This document shows, piece after piece, positions 18,631-26,285 of a stretch of 59,967 nt of DNA (position 1 is its first letter; every line of letters begins with the position of its first letter). The DNA is from Chitinophagaceae bacterium. GTDB lineage: Bacteria; Bacteroidota; Bacteroidia; Chitinophagales; Chitinophagaceae. The notes beneath the pieces are model-generated. The model was not told the DNA's origin and did not search any database. It worked only from the letters and a program-made list of their open reading frames with translations. The stretch lies in the NCBI GenBank assembly GCA_025933775.1, contig JAICZH010000003.1, positions 1 through 59,967 of the forward strand. Direction: 5' to 3'. A program made the translations under genes and the position numbers.

Positions 18631-19584
18631 ATGGCGATTCATAAAAAAATTAATCCTTTCTTAAAACAAAATAACGATACGGGTTTTGCAACCAATACCA
18701 ATACTACAGGCGGTCGTTTTATTAATAAAGACGGAAGCTATAATTTGGTAAAAGAAGGAATGCCGTTTATAAAACGTTTTAGCCTTTTTCAGGATATGCT
18801 CAATCTTCCTGTGTGGAAATTCATTACCGTTATTTTTATTTTTTATATAGCCATCAATATTGTTTTTACTTTTTTTTATTTGCTCATTGGCCCTCAGCAA
18901 TTGGAAGGATTGATCACCGGCAGCTATTGGAAAATTGCGAGGGAAATTTTTTATTTCAGCACCCAAACTTTTACTACCGTAGGTTACGGGCATGTAAATC
19001 CTGCGGGAGACGCCGCCAATATTGTTTCTGCAATTGAATCTTTAACGGGATTTCTAAGTCTTGCTATTGTAACCGGCCTTATTTACGGCCGTTTTTCAAA
19101 GCCGCGAAGCTATTTGGTTTTTAGTGATCATGCTTTAATAAGTCCTTACAAAGATGGCAAAGGGCTTATGTTTCGCTTCGCAGCCTTTAAAGATAAGCAT
19201 GCGCTTTCCGATTTGGAAATACGGGTAACCACCGGTTTGCTTTTATTAGAAAAAGAAACGCCGGTTTATAAATATTTCAGCCTTACACTTGAAAGGTCTA
19301 AGGTTGAAAGCATGCCCATGAGCTGGACGGTGGTGCACCCCATTGATGAAAACAGTCCCTTCAATGGATTTACTGAAGAAGATATGAAAACTGCCGATGT
19401 AGAATTATATGTTATGTTGCGCGGATTTGATGATGTGTTTTCAAATTTTGTACAACAACGAACGTCTTATACTTTTAATGAAATTCTTTTTAACCGGAAA
19501 TTTATTCCCATGTTCCGCGAAAGTGATGATGGCCAAACAACCATTCTCGAATTACATAAACTCAATTTGCATAAAGAGGTGTAA
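18631..19584 (+). CDS. Inward-rectifier potassium channel (KirBac type)
   Basis: 317 residues with the complete Kir plan. A cytoplasmic N-terminal strand (GRFINKDGSYNLVKEG) is followed by a slide helix, an outer helix near 62-85, and the selectivity filter TTVGYG (residues 115-120). The inner helix spans about 128-152, and a C-terminal immunoglobulin-like cytoplasmic domain begins at SKPRSYLVFSDHALISPY. TVGYG implies potassium selectivity. Known KirBac channels are gated by lipids and polyamines; nothing here shows the gating ligand. It stands alone with 137 bp upstream, and is the second ion channel in the window after the one at 12866. Confidence 0.92.
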   Translation: MAIHKKINPFLKQNNDTGFATNTNTTGGRFINKDGSYNLVKEGMPFIKRFSLFQDMLNLPVWKFITVIFIFYIAINIVFTFFYLLIGPQQLEGLITGSYWKIAREIFYFSTQTFTTVGYGHVNPAGDAANIVSAIESLTGFLSLAIVTGLIYGRFSKPRSYLVFSDHALISPYKDGKGLMFRFAAFKDKHALSDLEIRVTTGLLLLEKETPVYKYFSLTLERSKVESMPMSWTVVHPIDENSPFNGFTEEDMKTADVELYVMLRGFDDVFSNFVQQRTSYTFNEILFNRKFIPMFRESDDGQTTILELHKLNLHKEV

Positions 19585-19676
19585 TTTTTTTTAGAGAAAT
19601 TTTTTATCATGCCCCAAAAAATTGCATAAAATAAATTAAGAGTACGGATTAACAGGGGAATGTTTACATCAAAAAT

Positions 19677-20507
19677 TTACCTGCCAAGTTTGTTTTCAAA
19701 ATTTTGAACAATGTTATAAAATGTAAATGCTTCTGCATCCGACAAACCTTGCCCGATGGTTGCCAGTTGACATTCTTTTTGACCGGGGTGCATGGTTACC
19801 CTTGATTTACCTATCAAAAAAGTAAGATTTGTAAATCCGTATTTAGGAGCCAAACCATAGGTGCTGACAACCGTTCCATTTCTATACCTGGTAACATTGG
19901 TTGCCGATGACGAAAGCATAAATAACCCGGTGGTATTTGGTGAAAGTATTTGCTGGCTGAAACCAAACCATTCTGATTTATCAGGAGCATCAGCGTAAAT
20001 AGATAATTCATTATACGGAACTGCTCCATCAGTACATCCCATATCATAACCTGAAATGCTATTTTGCGTTGCAGAATAATAAGACATTGATGCATTCAAA
20101 TTATCCAGGGAACTATCTGCCAGGTGTGTATCTGCATAATCTGATAATGTTGGAAACAACATTCCACTGGCGCTATAAACCGGGGTTCCAAAAAATGTTA
20201 ACCGGTAAGCTTCATCTAAATTTCGTGGATCTTTTAAATTGAATTTATTAGTGGCTTCTGTGCCGCCCACCATTGGATAAATAGCTATAAATTTCTGCCA
20301 CAATAAAGAATCTTTTAATTGAATTACAAAATTATTTATAGCAATTTTTTGCGTAGTATCTACAATTCCGGCGCTATTTATAAATCGCAATGCATCTGAA
20401 TCATAAACAACCGAGGGCTCAGGATCAGGATTTGAAAATTCCTTTTGACAGGATAAAAAAATTACGGAGGAAAAAATAATAATTAGAAAGAGAAGGAAAT
20501 TTTTCAT
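19677..20507 (-). CDS. Surface lipoprotein resembling phage/structural LamG-like proteins
   Basis: 276 residues with a lipoprotein signal peptide (lipobox FLSC, then QKEFSNPDPEP, a flexible linker). The next part, DALRFINSAGIVDTTQKIAIN then LKDSLLWQKFIAIYPMVGGTEATNKFNLKDPRN, is a pattern I recall from phage structural and putative adhesin proteins of Bacteroidota. It leads into a beta-rich C-terminal domain (SGMLFPTLSDYADTHL, LSYY-like ASMSYYSATQN). Function cannot be assigned; binding a surface ligand is a guess. Single gene, with a noncoding region of nearly 400 bp upstream. Confidence 0.65.
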   Translation of the reverse strand: MKNFLLFLIIIFSSVIFLSCQKEFSNPDPEPSVVYDSDALRFINSAGIVDTTQKIAINNFVIQLKDSLLWQKFIAIYPMVGGTEATNKFNLKDPRNLDEAYRLTFFGTPVYSASGMLFPTLSDYADTHLADSSLDNLNASMSYYSATQNSISGYDMGCTDGAVPYNELSIYADAPDKSEWFGFSQQILSPNTTGLFMLSSSATNVTRYRNGTVVSTYGLAPKYGFTNLTFLIGKSRVTMHPGQKECQLATIGQGLSDAEAFTFYNIVQNFENKLGR

Positions 20508-20893
20508 TTAGTTATTTTTTAAAGACTAACGCCGAAAATTATATAATAGTATTTCAAAATATAAATTTTGAAAATTGTTTAATAAACAATCATCTTCTGA
20601 TGCATTTTTATAGGAGGGTTTCTCATAAAACGCTTAGCTATTTATATGATTATTCCCTAACTAATTTCGTGCCATATATTTTGTTAAAAATTATTTCTCG
20701 GGTCTTCATTTACTATGAGACAAACCTTTTTAATAATGGTTTAAAAAAATAAACCCGGTTCAGGAAATTTATAATAAAAACTTTTTATTCTTACTGCTAT
20801 AAATTATCAAATCGGCGTTAAAACATTTTATCGCATTTATCGTTTTAAGAAAAAAGTGTCAAAATATGTAAATTCATTTGAAAAATCATACAT
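20508..20893. other. 386-base noncoding region with inverted repeats
   Basis: Divergent spacer between the surface lipoprotein (-) and a hypothetical gene (+). An imperfect inverted repeat, GGTTTCTCATA (20617-20627) and TATGAGACAAACC (20714-20726), frames about 110 bp. A second small hairpin, GGTTT (20738-20742) with AAACC (20751-20755), follows. No reading frame of interest is present. The framed block could be a decayed miniature element, but I see no target duplication. Confidence 0.45.
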
Positions 20894-21604
20894 ATGAAAT
20901 CGCTATCAGAGACATGGTTTGCCGAAGGCTATATTGATTTTGAACTGAAAAAATATATTTTACTTGCGTATCTGCAACAGGTAAATTTATATTTCAATCA
21001 AAACAAGCTGTACCCGCAGCTTGCCGATATTATTTTTCATTATAACAATATTGTAGCATTCAGAGAAAACCGCAGATTTTTGCAGGAACATTTCCCAAAA
21101 CAACTTACCGAAGTGAATTTAAAAAAGCTGCAAATGCAGTATGAAAAGATTATAGAAGATAATGAACTGATGAAAGAGCTTGAAGATATTGTTCATTACT
21201 CTGCAGAAAAAATAAAAAATACTATTCAAAACGGAACAGAGATTTATGAATTTGTGGAAGCGAAATTAAATATAGAACCGGTTGGCCTTATTCCGCTCGA
21301 TACCAGCGAAGGTTATTTATTAATTTGTGACGGACGGTTTAATACAACAGTTGCCTATCAATATCATTTAACGATTTACGAAAAACATGATGAAAAATAC
21401 CGCGGCATACGAACTGATTTTGTAAACCGATGGATTCGTTCGGTAAGCAACTCTGCCGAAAATATAAAAGCAGAATTAATTAAAAACCGGCCACAGTTGC
21501 CCAATCCGGCGGTATATAATATCGAAACACCCCTCGCCTATCCTATGGAAGAAACATTATTGCCAATTGCTAAAAGAAGCTTTGTAAAATACATCAGCAG
21601 CTAA
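20894..21604 (+). CDS. Conserved hypothetical protein
   Basis: 236 residues, no signal peptide and no membrane segment, so cytoplasmic. It starts MKSLSETWFAEGYIDFELKKYILLAYL and is mainly helical to about residue 120 (the acidic/basic MQYEKIIEDNELMKELEDIVHYSAEKIK). It then has a more mixed domain (VGLIPLDTSEGYLLICDG, YRGIRTDFVNRW). I have the impression of a conserved Bacteroidota-only protein but cannot name a family or function. Single gene; the micro-repeat copy at 21624 begins 20 bp after its stop. Confidence 0.7.
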   Translation: MKSLSETWFAEGYIDFELKKYILLAYLQQVNLYFNQNKLYPQLADIIFHYNNIVAFRENRRFLQEHFPKQLTEVNLKKLQMQYEKIIEDNELMKELEDIVHYSAEKIKNTIQNGTEIYEFVEAKLNIEPVGLIPLDTSEGYLLICDGRFNTTVAYQYHLTIYEKHDEKYRGIRTDFVNRWIRSVSNSAENIKAELIKNRPQLPNPAVYNIETPLAYPMEETLLPIAKRSFVKYISS

Positions 21605-21623
21605 AAAATCATAAAAAAATAAT

Positions 21624-21649
21624 ACTAACGGTAACGGCTACACGAAAAT
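21624..21649 (+). repeat. Dispersed ACTAACGGT...TACACGAAAAT micro-repeat, intergenic copy 2
   Basis: ACTAACGGTAACGGC then TACACGAAAAT. This is the clearest copy and is used as the reference. It lies between the hypothetical gene (+) and the YtxH-like gene (-), which converge here. Confidence 0.65.
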
Positions 21650-21653
21650 AAAT

Positions 21654-21953
21654 TTAAGAATTGCCCGTAGATGTACCTGTTGTATCTTTATTAAAAAAAT
21701 CATCGAAATGTTGGCCTGCATTTGGAAAATGTTCTTTAAACATTTCTGTTGCTTTATTCTTTAATTCATTAAAATAATTTTTAGCCGTATCTGTGGCGCT
21801 CTCTGCATCGTCTTTCAACTGATGAAATTTATCTTTTATAGAATCGGCCATTTTTTGTTTTTCTTCATCGCTCATTTTAGAATATTTATAAGCGCCAAAG
21901 GCGGCTGCAGCGCCTAACAATATTGTGGCGAGATGTTTATTGCTTACACTCAT
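21654..21953 (-). CDS. YtxH-like small stress/membrane protein
   Basis: 99 residues. An N-terminal hydrophobic segment (LATILLGAAAAFGAYKY, about residues 8-24) is followed by a charged helix with repeated K/E/D/A pattern (KMADSIKDKFHQLKDDAESATDTAKNYFNELKNKATEMF). This is the layout of YtxH-domain proteins: one membrane anchor and a long amphipathic coil. Such proteins are often stress-induced, but no biochemical role is known. The tail is Thr/Gly/Ser-rich. Single gene. Confidence 0.65.
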   Translation of the reverse strand: MSVSNKHLATILLGAAAAFGAYKYSKMSDEEKQKMADSIKDKFHQLKDDAESATDTAKNYFNELKNKATEMFKEHFPNAGQHFDDFFNKDTTGTSTGNS

Positions 21954-22127
21954 GATGCTTTATTTTACTTGCAATTTAATCAATAAGAATCTAAAAATAT
22001 TTAAAAGTATTTTTTTTCGCATAATTAAATGAACGGTAACCACAATATAAAGGGTTTAAGATTAAAATACCTGGGTATAAAAAAATTTTAGCAGGCATTT
22101 TTCATTAAAAAGAATTATTTTTCTTTC

Positions 22128-22775
22128 ATGTTTTATTTTGTAAAAACGCCCGGGCTTATTAAAAAAATATATCCGGAATGTGTATGGAATGTAACTACAA
22201 ATGAAAATAACTCCCCGCCGGCAGACAAGATATTGTACCTCACATTTGATGATGGGCCTACACCACAGGTAACGTCATTTGTATTGGAAGAATTGAAAAA
22301 ATATAATGCGAAGGCAACTTTTTTTTGCATTGGTAAAAATGTAAAAGACAATTTCGAAGTTTACAAACAAATTATTTTGGAAGGACATAAACCCGGCAAT
22401 CATACATTTCATCATTTGAACGGATGGAAAACAAATGATAAAAATTATCTTGATGACATAACAAGAGCATCAAAAATTATTGATAGTAATTTATTCCGGC
22501 CCCCTTATGGGCGAATTACAAAATTTCAATTGAAAGCTTTGCAGGGAGAAAATTTTAAATTAAAAACAATTATGTGGGATGTATTAAGCGCAGATTTTGA
22601 TGTAAAGATTTCTCCTGAAAATTGTTATCTAAATGTAATTAATAATGCCCTGCCCGGATCCATTGTTGTTTTTCACGACAGCGTGAAAGCCTTTCCACGT
22701 GTGCAATACGCCTTACCTCGACTATTGGATTTCTTTTCAAAAAAAAATTTCCGGTTTCATACTATTCCTCTATGA
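22128..22775 (+). CDS. Polysaccharide deacetylase (NodB/CE4 family)
   Basis: 215 residues, no signal peptide. It has the CE4 motifs: LTFDDGPTPQVT (metal and catalytic Asp pair), KATFFCIGKNV, GHKPGNHTFHH (metal-binding His), FRPPYGRI (motif 3), MWDVLSADFD (motif 4) and SIVVFHDS (motif 5). The family removes N- or O-acetyl groups from chitin, peptidoglycan or exopolysaccharide. Apparent lack of a signal peptide is common in short Bacteroidota members and leaves the location uncertain. The gene is followed 15 bp later by a strong terminator and is monocistronic. Confidence 0.9.
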   Translation: MFYFVKTPGLIKKIYPECVWNVTTNENNSPPADKILYLTFDDGPTPQVTSFVLEELKKYNAKATFFCIGKNVKDNFEVYKQIILEGHKPGNHTFHHLNGWKTNDKNYLDDITRASKIIDSNLFRPPYGRITKFQLKALQGENFKLKTIMWDVLSADFDVKISPENCYLNVINNALPGSIVVFHDSVKAFPRVQYALPRLLDFFSKKNFRFHTIPL

Positions 22776-22789
22776 ATACAAAAAAAATT

Positions 22790-22820
22790 GGGCCGGGGTA
22801 GATACCCAGGCCCGTTTTTA
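22790..22820 (+). terminator. Rho-independent terminator after the deacetylase gene
   Basis: GGGCC (22790-22794) pairs with GGCCC (22809-22813), and an inner GGG pairs with CCC (22805-22807). The stem is GC-rich and is followed by GTTTTTAA. Confidence 0.8.
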
Positions 22821-23000
22821 ATCCGTACCCTATGAAAACTGTCGTGAAGTTAATTAAATATTTTTAACAAATCAACAACAATTTTTATCTGTGGGGTGAA
22901 ATAATTAATGTTCCTCCATTTAAAGAAAGTGCAGCTTTATTAATCTGTAACCCGTGGAAAGAGTTTATAAAAGCGATAAAAATTTCATTTTCTTTGCGAA

Positions 23001-23768
23001 ATGAGCCTGGTAGATACACATACCCATTTATATTTAAAAGAATTTACTGATGATATTAATGATGTAATAAATCGGGCAAAAAAAGAAGGCGTTACAAAAT
23101 TTTATCTTCCGGCAATTGATAGCGCTGAAATGGATGCAATTACTTCTCTTGAAAAAAAATTTCCCGACAACTGTTTTGCAATGGCCGGCTTGCATCCCTG
23201 TTCAGTAAAAGAAAATTATAAAGATGAATTAAGAAAGGTTGAAGAGCAATTAACCGAAAGAAAATTTGCTGCTATTGGAGAAACGGGTTTGGATTTTTAT
23301 TGGGATACATCATTTGCTAAAGAACAATATGAAAGCCTTAAAACCCAAGCCGGATGGGCATTGCAATATAATCTTCCTTTAGTGCTTCATACAAGAAATG
23401 CCATGCAGCAAACAATTGATGTAATTAAAAATTATTCAAAAAAAAATTTAAAAGGCATATTTCACTGTTTCAGCGGAACGCTGCAAAATGCAAAAGATAT
23501 TATTGATTTGGGATTTTTTTTGGGCATCGGCGGAGTCATCACGTATAAAAATTCAGGGCTTGCAGCAGTTATAAAAGATATTGATTTAAGACATATTGTT
23601 TTAGAAACGGATGCGCCTTATTTAACTCCGGTTCCCTTCAGAGGTAAAAGGAATGAAAGCAGCTATTTAAAATATATTGCTCAAAAAATTGCTTCAGTAA
23701 AAAATATTTCAATTGAAGAGGTAGCCGGGCAAACTACAAAAAATGCGGAAGAAATTTTAGAAGGGTAG
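23001..23768 (+). CDS. TatD-family metal-dependent hydrolase (DNase)
   Basis: 255 residues, the usual TatD length. Metal-binding and catalytic motifs of the amidohydrolase barrel are seen in order: VDTHTHLYL (HxH), AIGETGLDFYW (Glu), LVLHTRNA (His), FHCFSGTL (His) and LETDAPYLTP (Asp). GLHPCSV is also typical. TatD enzymes act as 3'-exonucleases or endonucleases on DNA; YcfH/TatD paralogues are not separable by eye. Cytoplasmic. An ATTTTCTTTGCG box ends only one base before the ATG, so if it is a promoter the transcript would be nearly leaderless. A terminator follows at 23874. Confidence 0.93.
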   Translation: MSLVDTHTHLYLKEFTDDINDVINRAKKEGVTKFYLPAIDSAEMDAITSLEKKFPDNCFAMAGLHPCSVKENYKDELRKVEEQLTERKFAAIGETGLDFYWDTSFAKEQYESLKTQAGWALQYNLPLVLHTRNAMQQTIDVIKNYSKKNLKGIFHCFSGTLQNAKDIIDLGFFLGIGGVITYKNSGLAAVIKDIDLRHIVLETDAPYLTPVPFRGKRNESSYLKYIAQKIASVKNISIEEVAGQTTKNAEEILEG

Positions 23769-23873
23769 TTAAGTATAACATAATAAACTTTATTAAAAAC
23801 CGTTATAGTTTATGATTGGCAACCAAAATAAGGTTTCCACCTTGCTTACCTCTGAACTTTTTAAACCTCAACC

Positions 23874-23899
23874 AAGCTGCTTCAGGCAGCTTTTTATTT
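23874..23899 (+). terminator. Rho-independent terminator after tatD
   Basis: AAGCTGC (23874-23880), loop TTCAG, GCAGCTT (23886-23892), then a T-rich tract. It lies 105 bp after the tatD stop. The stretch before it contains further small inverted repeats, for example ATAAACT/AGTTTAT, and AAGGT-TTCC-ACCTT. Confidence 0.75.
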
Positions 23900-23924
23900 T
23901 TTGTTTTTTTTAAAAAATTTCAAA

Positions 23925-23950
23925 TATAACGGTAACGGCTATACGAAAAT
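23925..23950 (+). repeat. Dispersed micro-repeat, intergenic copy 3
   Basis: TATAACGGTAACGGC then TATACGAAAAT, differing from the copy at 21624 at only three positions. It lies between the tatD terminator and the end of the M1 peptidase gene. Confidence 0.65.
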
Positions 23951-23967
23951 GTAAAATTATAAGCTAC

Positions 23968-25593
23968 CTATTTTTCCTCATCAATATTTCCTTCAAACAA
24001 TAAATTTACATCCGGATCCAAAAGGACAGATTGGGGCTTAAACGTAAGAGAAACATTAATATTGACGTTTCGGCTGTTAAAATCAATCGTTTTAAAAAGG
24101 GTTTGCGATCCGCCTTGTATGGCAATCTGCAATGGAAACCGAAATAAATAATTCTGTGTTTGCTGCATACTAATATTTAATATTTTTTTATTAACATCAT
24201 ATTTCCATTTCCCTGTAAGTTCCGGCTGGCCTGCAGTGTAAAGCCATTGCCTGAAAAATAACTGCAGGTTTTGTTTACTAACTTTTTCCATTACGTGCAT
24301 AAAATCATCAGTGGTAGCATTACTTCCTTTATAAGTTGCATAATACGTTCGTATTCCTTTTTGAAACACTTCATTGCCCAGCTTTCTGCGAAGCATGTGC
24401 AACGCCCAGCTTCCTTTTTCATAAGAATTTATATTTAATAATTTCATCAAATTGTTTTTAGAAGATGTATCAACAACCGGCGTTTGTCTTTTTTTATAAA
24501 ATGCTATGATAAGATCCCTGTCGTGCTTCATTCTTTTTTTCAAACTGTCTGCTCCATAACGAAACTCCATATACAAATGCGTCATGTAAGTAGCAAACCC
24601 TTCGCTAAGCCAAACATGCTGCCAGTCTGCTTCTGAAGCTTCATCGCCAAACCATTGATGCGCTGTTTCATGCGCAAAAAGATCTTCCAGCGGCCTGTTG
24701 TGTTTGTGCTGAAAAGAATTGATTGCTACTGAATTTTGATAATAAAAAATATTGCTGGCATTTTCCATTCCTCCAAAAATTGTTTTCGATTGCACGTTAG
24801 CTAATTTTTTATAAGGATAAGGACCGATATAATTTATATAGAAAGGAAGAATATTTTTTGAAACAGCGTATTGCGCAAAGCCACTATCGCGGTTTTCAGG
24901 AAATACCCAACTCGTTACGGGAATGTAATTGATTACCGTATCAAGTTGTACTGCAAAATCTGCAACTCCAATCACCATTACTTTTGTTGGCAACGCCATA
25001 TCTTCTTTCCAATGCGTAAGTTTTAAATGATGTGGAAGATCAGACTCTTCAACAAGAACACCATTGGCAACAATCTGGTAATGATCGGGAGCCGTTACCA
25101 GAAATTCAACAGACGCTTTATCAGCAGGATGATCGTTGCAGGGAATCCAGTCGTGGGCCCTGTTTGGCCAGTTATCGGCAAAGAAAGTGCGGTGTGCAAA
25201 TTTATTCGTATCAATAATAAGCCCATCGGCAGGAATGCCTTCATAAGTTATTTGCACTTTTTTTTCTGAATCTAACGGTAACGCGTACCCGAAAAAAATA
25301 TTTACACGATTGGCATCCTGATTAAATTTTAATTCTGAATTATTTTCTGAAACTCTAATCACTTTCATTCCCTTGCCGGTAGAATCATTAAAATTATTCA
25401 GATCGAAATAAACTTTGCCGGCCGGCTGTTTTGCAACAAAAACAATTGCTGCGTTGCCATGAATTATGTTATTGCTGTCATTAAGAGAAATGGCAAAGTT
25501 GTAATGCTTCACATCAATTGATTTATTTTGCGCAACAACATTATTATTTATAAAAAAAATAAAAAATAGAAAAATAAAATTATAATACTTCAC
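23968..25593 (-). CDS. M1-family zinc metallopeptidase (aminopeptidase)
   Basis: 541 residues when started at the GTG at 25593, which gives a clean signal peptide (KYYNFIFLFFIFFINNNVVAQ). The nearest in-frame ATG codons, 25665 and 25674, would add about 25-27 unrelated residues and overlap the upstream gene, so the GTG is preferred but not proven. The zinc site is HETAHQWFGDEAS...WLSEGFATY (HExxH plus Glu 18 residues later), and the substrate motif GGMENASN matches GxMEN. C-terminal sequence shows the shorter form without the large ERAP-type domain. Exported; it would cleave N-terminal residues from peptides. It follows the lipocalin-like lipoprotein closely on the same strand. Confidence 0.88.
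   Translation of the reverse strand: MKYYNFIFLFFIFFINNNVVAQNKSIDVKHYNFAISLNDSNNIIHGNAAIVFVAKQPAGKVYFDLNNFNDSTGKGMKVIRVSENNSELKFNQDANRVNIFFGYALPLDSEKKVQITYEGIPADGLIIDTNKFAHRTFFADNWPNRAHDWIPCNDHPADKASVEFLVTAPDHYQIVANGVLVEESDLPHHLKLTHWKEDMALPTKVMVIGVADFAVQLDTVINYIPVTSWVFPENRDSGFAQYAVSKNILPFYINYIGPYPYKKLANVQSKTIFGGMENASNIFYYQNSVAINSFQHKHNRPLEDLFAHETAHQWFGDEASEADWQHVWLSEGFATYMTHLYMEFRYGADSLKKRMKHDRDLIIAFYKKRQTPVVDTSSKNNLMKLLNINSYEKGSWALHMLRRKLGNEVFQKGIRTYYATYKGSNATTDDFMHVMEKVSKQNLQLFFRQWLYTAGQPELTGKWKYDVNKKILNISMQQTQNYLFRFPLQIAIQGGSQTLFKTIDFNSRNVNINVSLTFKPQSVLLDPDVNLLFEGNIDEEK
25271..25295 (+). repeat. Micro-repeat-like sequence inside the M1 peptidase gene
   Basis: TCTAACGGTAACGCG then TACCCGAAAA on the strand opposite to the gene, encoding FGYALPL in the gene sense. 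Confidence 0.4.
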
Positions 25594-25645
25594 ACTTTGT
25601 AATTTGAATGATTCAAAAAAAATTTTATCTGAAAAAAATCTTTCA

Positions 25646-26110
25646 TTAATCTTTAATGCGCACATATTTTTCAATATTGATCCTGTTTACCCCAAGACTG
25701 TCAATTTTTTCAACGCCTTTTTGTAATAAAGTATCATTATGAATTGTAATAGTAAAATTAAAATCATTTCCCTCCCATTGCCTGTCGCTGCAATATTTCA
25801 GGTGCTCGGTGTATAGGCTGTCTTTCAAAGAATAAGGGCCGCCACCTGATGAAAAAAATGCTGAATCTTTTCTTTTATCAAGCTCATGACTTAAAAAAGC
25901 AAAATGGGTATCATTAATTATTTTAATAAATTCTTTTCCCTTTGTATAATCTGTAACCGTTGTGTCGCCTTTTTCTATGAGGGTTCCGGAAAGCAATTTC
26001 CAGGTGCCCTGAATAGGAATTGTTGCTTTGACGGTTTCATTTTTTTGAACAGAAGTGCTGCATGAAATCAGCATTACAGAAATTGTGATAATGTAAATTT
26101 GTTTTTTCAT
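25646..26110 (-). CDS. Lipocalin-like lipoprotein
   Basis: 154 residues with lipobox LISC after a short hydrophobic signal. The mature part has IQGTWKLLSGTLI at its start, then TVTDYTKGKEFIKIINDTHFAFLSH, GGGPYSLKDSLYTEHLKYC and TLLQKGVEKID...IEKYVRI. GTW at the start of a small beta-rich domain and a C-terminal closing strand are the pattern of lipocalin-like domains of Bacteroidota. No ligand is known. It is the first gene of a two-gene unit with the M1 peptidase: 52 bp separates its stop from the preferred GTG start. Confidence 0.7.
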   Translation of the reverse strand: MKKQIYIITISVMLISCSTSVQKNETVKATIPIQGTWKLLSGTLIEKGDTTVTDYTKGKEFIKIINDTHFAFLSHELDKRKDSAFFSSGGGPYSLKDSLYTEHLKYCSDRQWEGNDFNFTITIHNDTLLQKGVEKIDSLGVNRINIEKYVRIKD

Positions 26111-26151
26111 TTTATTTGTTTTTTTAAAAATTGTTTTTTGATTTGATATTT

Positions 26152-26235
26152 TTATAGAAAAGGTATAATTATAAATTCTAAAAAATATTCTTTAAAATTT
26201 TTCTTTTCTACATGCGGGTGATGATGTACTTCCAT
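26152..26235 (-). pseudogene. Decayed DUF6090 fragment 1
   Basis: Minus strand: starts MEVHHHPHVEKKNFKEYFLEF, nearly identical to the first 21 residues of the intact gene at 26284-27042, then goes off-family and stops (IIIPFL, TAA at 26152). Sequence upstream of the ATG also matches the intact gene. Only the extreme 5' end of the ancestral gene remains. Confidence 0.75.
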
Positions 26236-26253
26236 GTTAGTTTTAGTTTTATC

Positions 26254-26285
26254 AAACCAACAGGTTTCAAAAACCTGTTAGGTTT
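26254..26285. repeat. AAACCAACAGGTTT / AAACCTGTTAGGTTT inverted repeat
   Basis: Left arm 26254-26267, loop CAA, right arm 26271-26285, with one bulged base. It overlaps the stop codon of the DUF6090 gene and has the same design as the repeat at 10391-10422. It could slow transcription on the minus strand but has no T-run after it. Confidence 0.65.

Noticed and set aside
22825-22866. Short frame encoding MKTVVKLIKYF after the deacetylase terminator
   Set aside because: Eleven codons with no supporting signal; it may be chance.
25594-25674. ATG starts of the M1 peptidase at 25665 or 25674
   Set aside because: They would place about 25 residues before the signal peptide and overlap the upstream gene; the GTG at 25593 gives a normal signal peptide. 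Not excluded completely.
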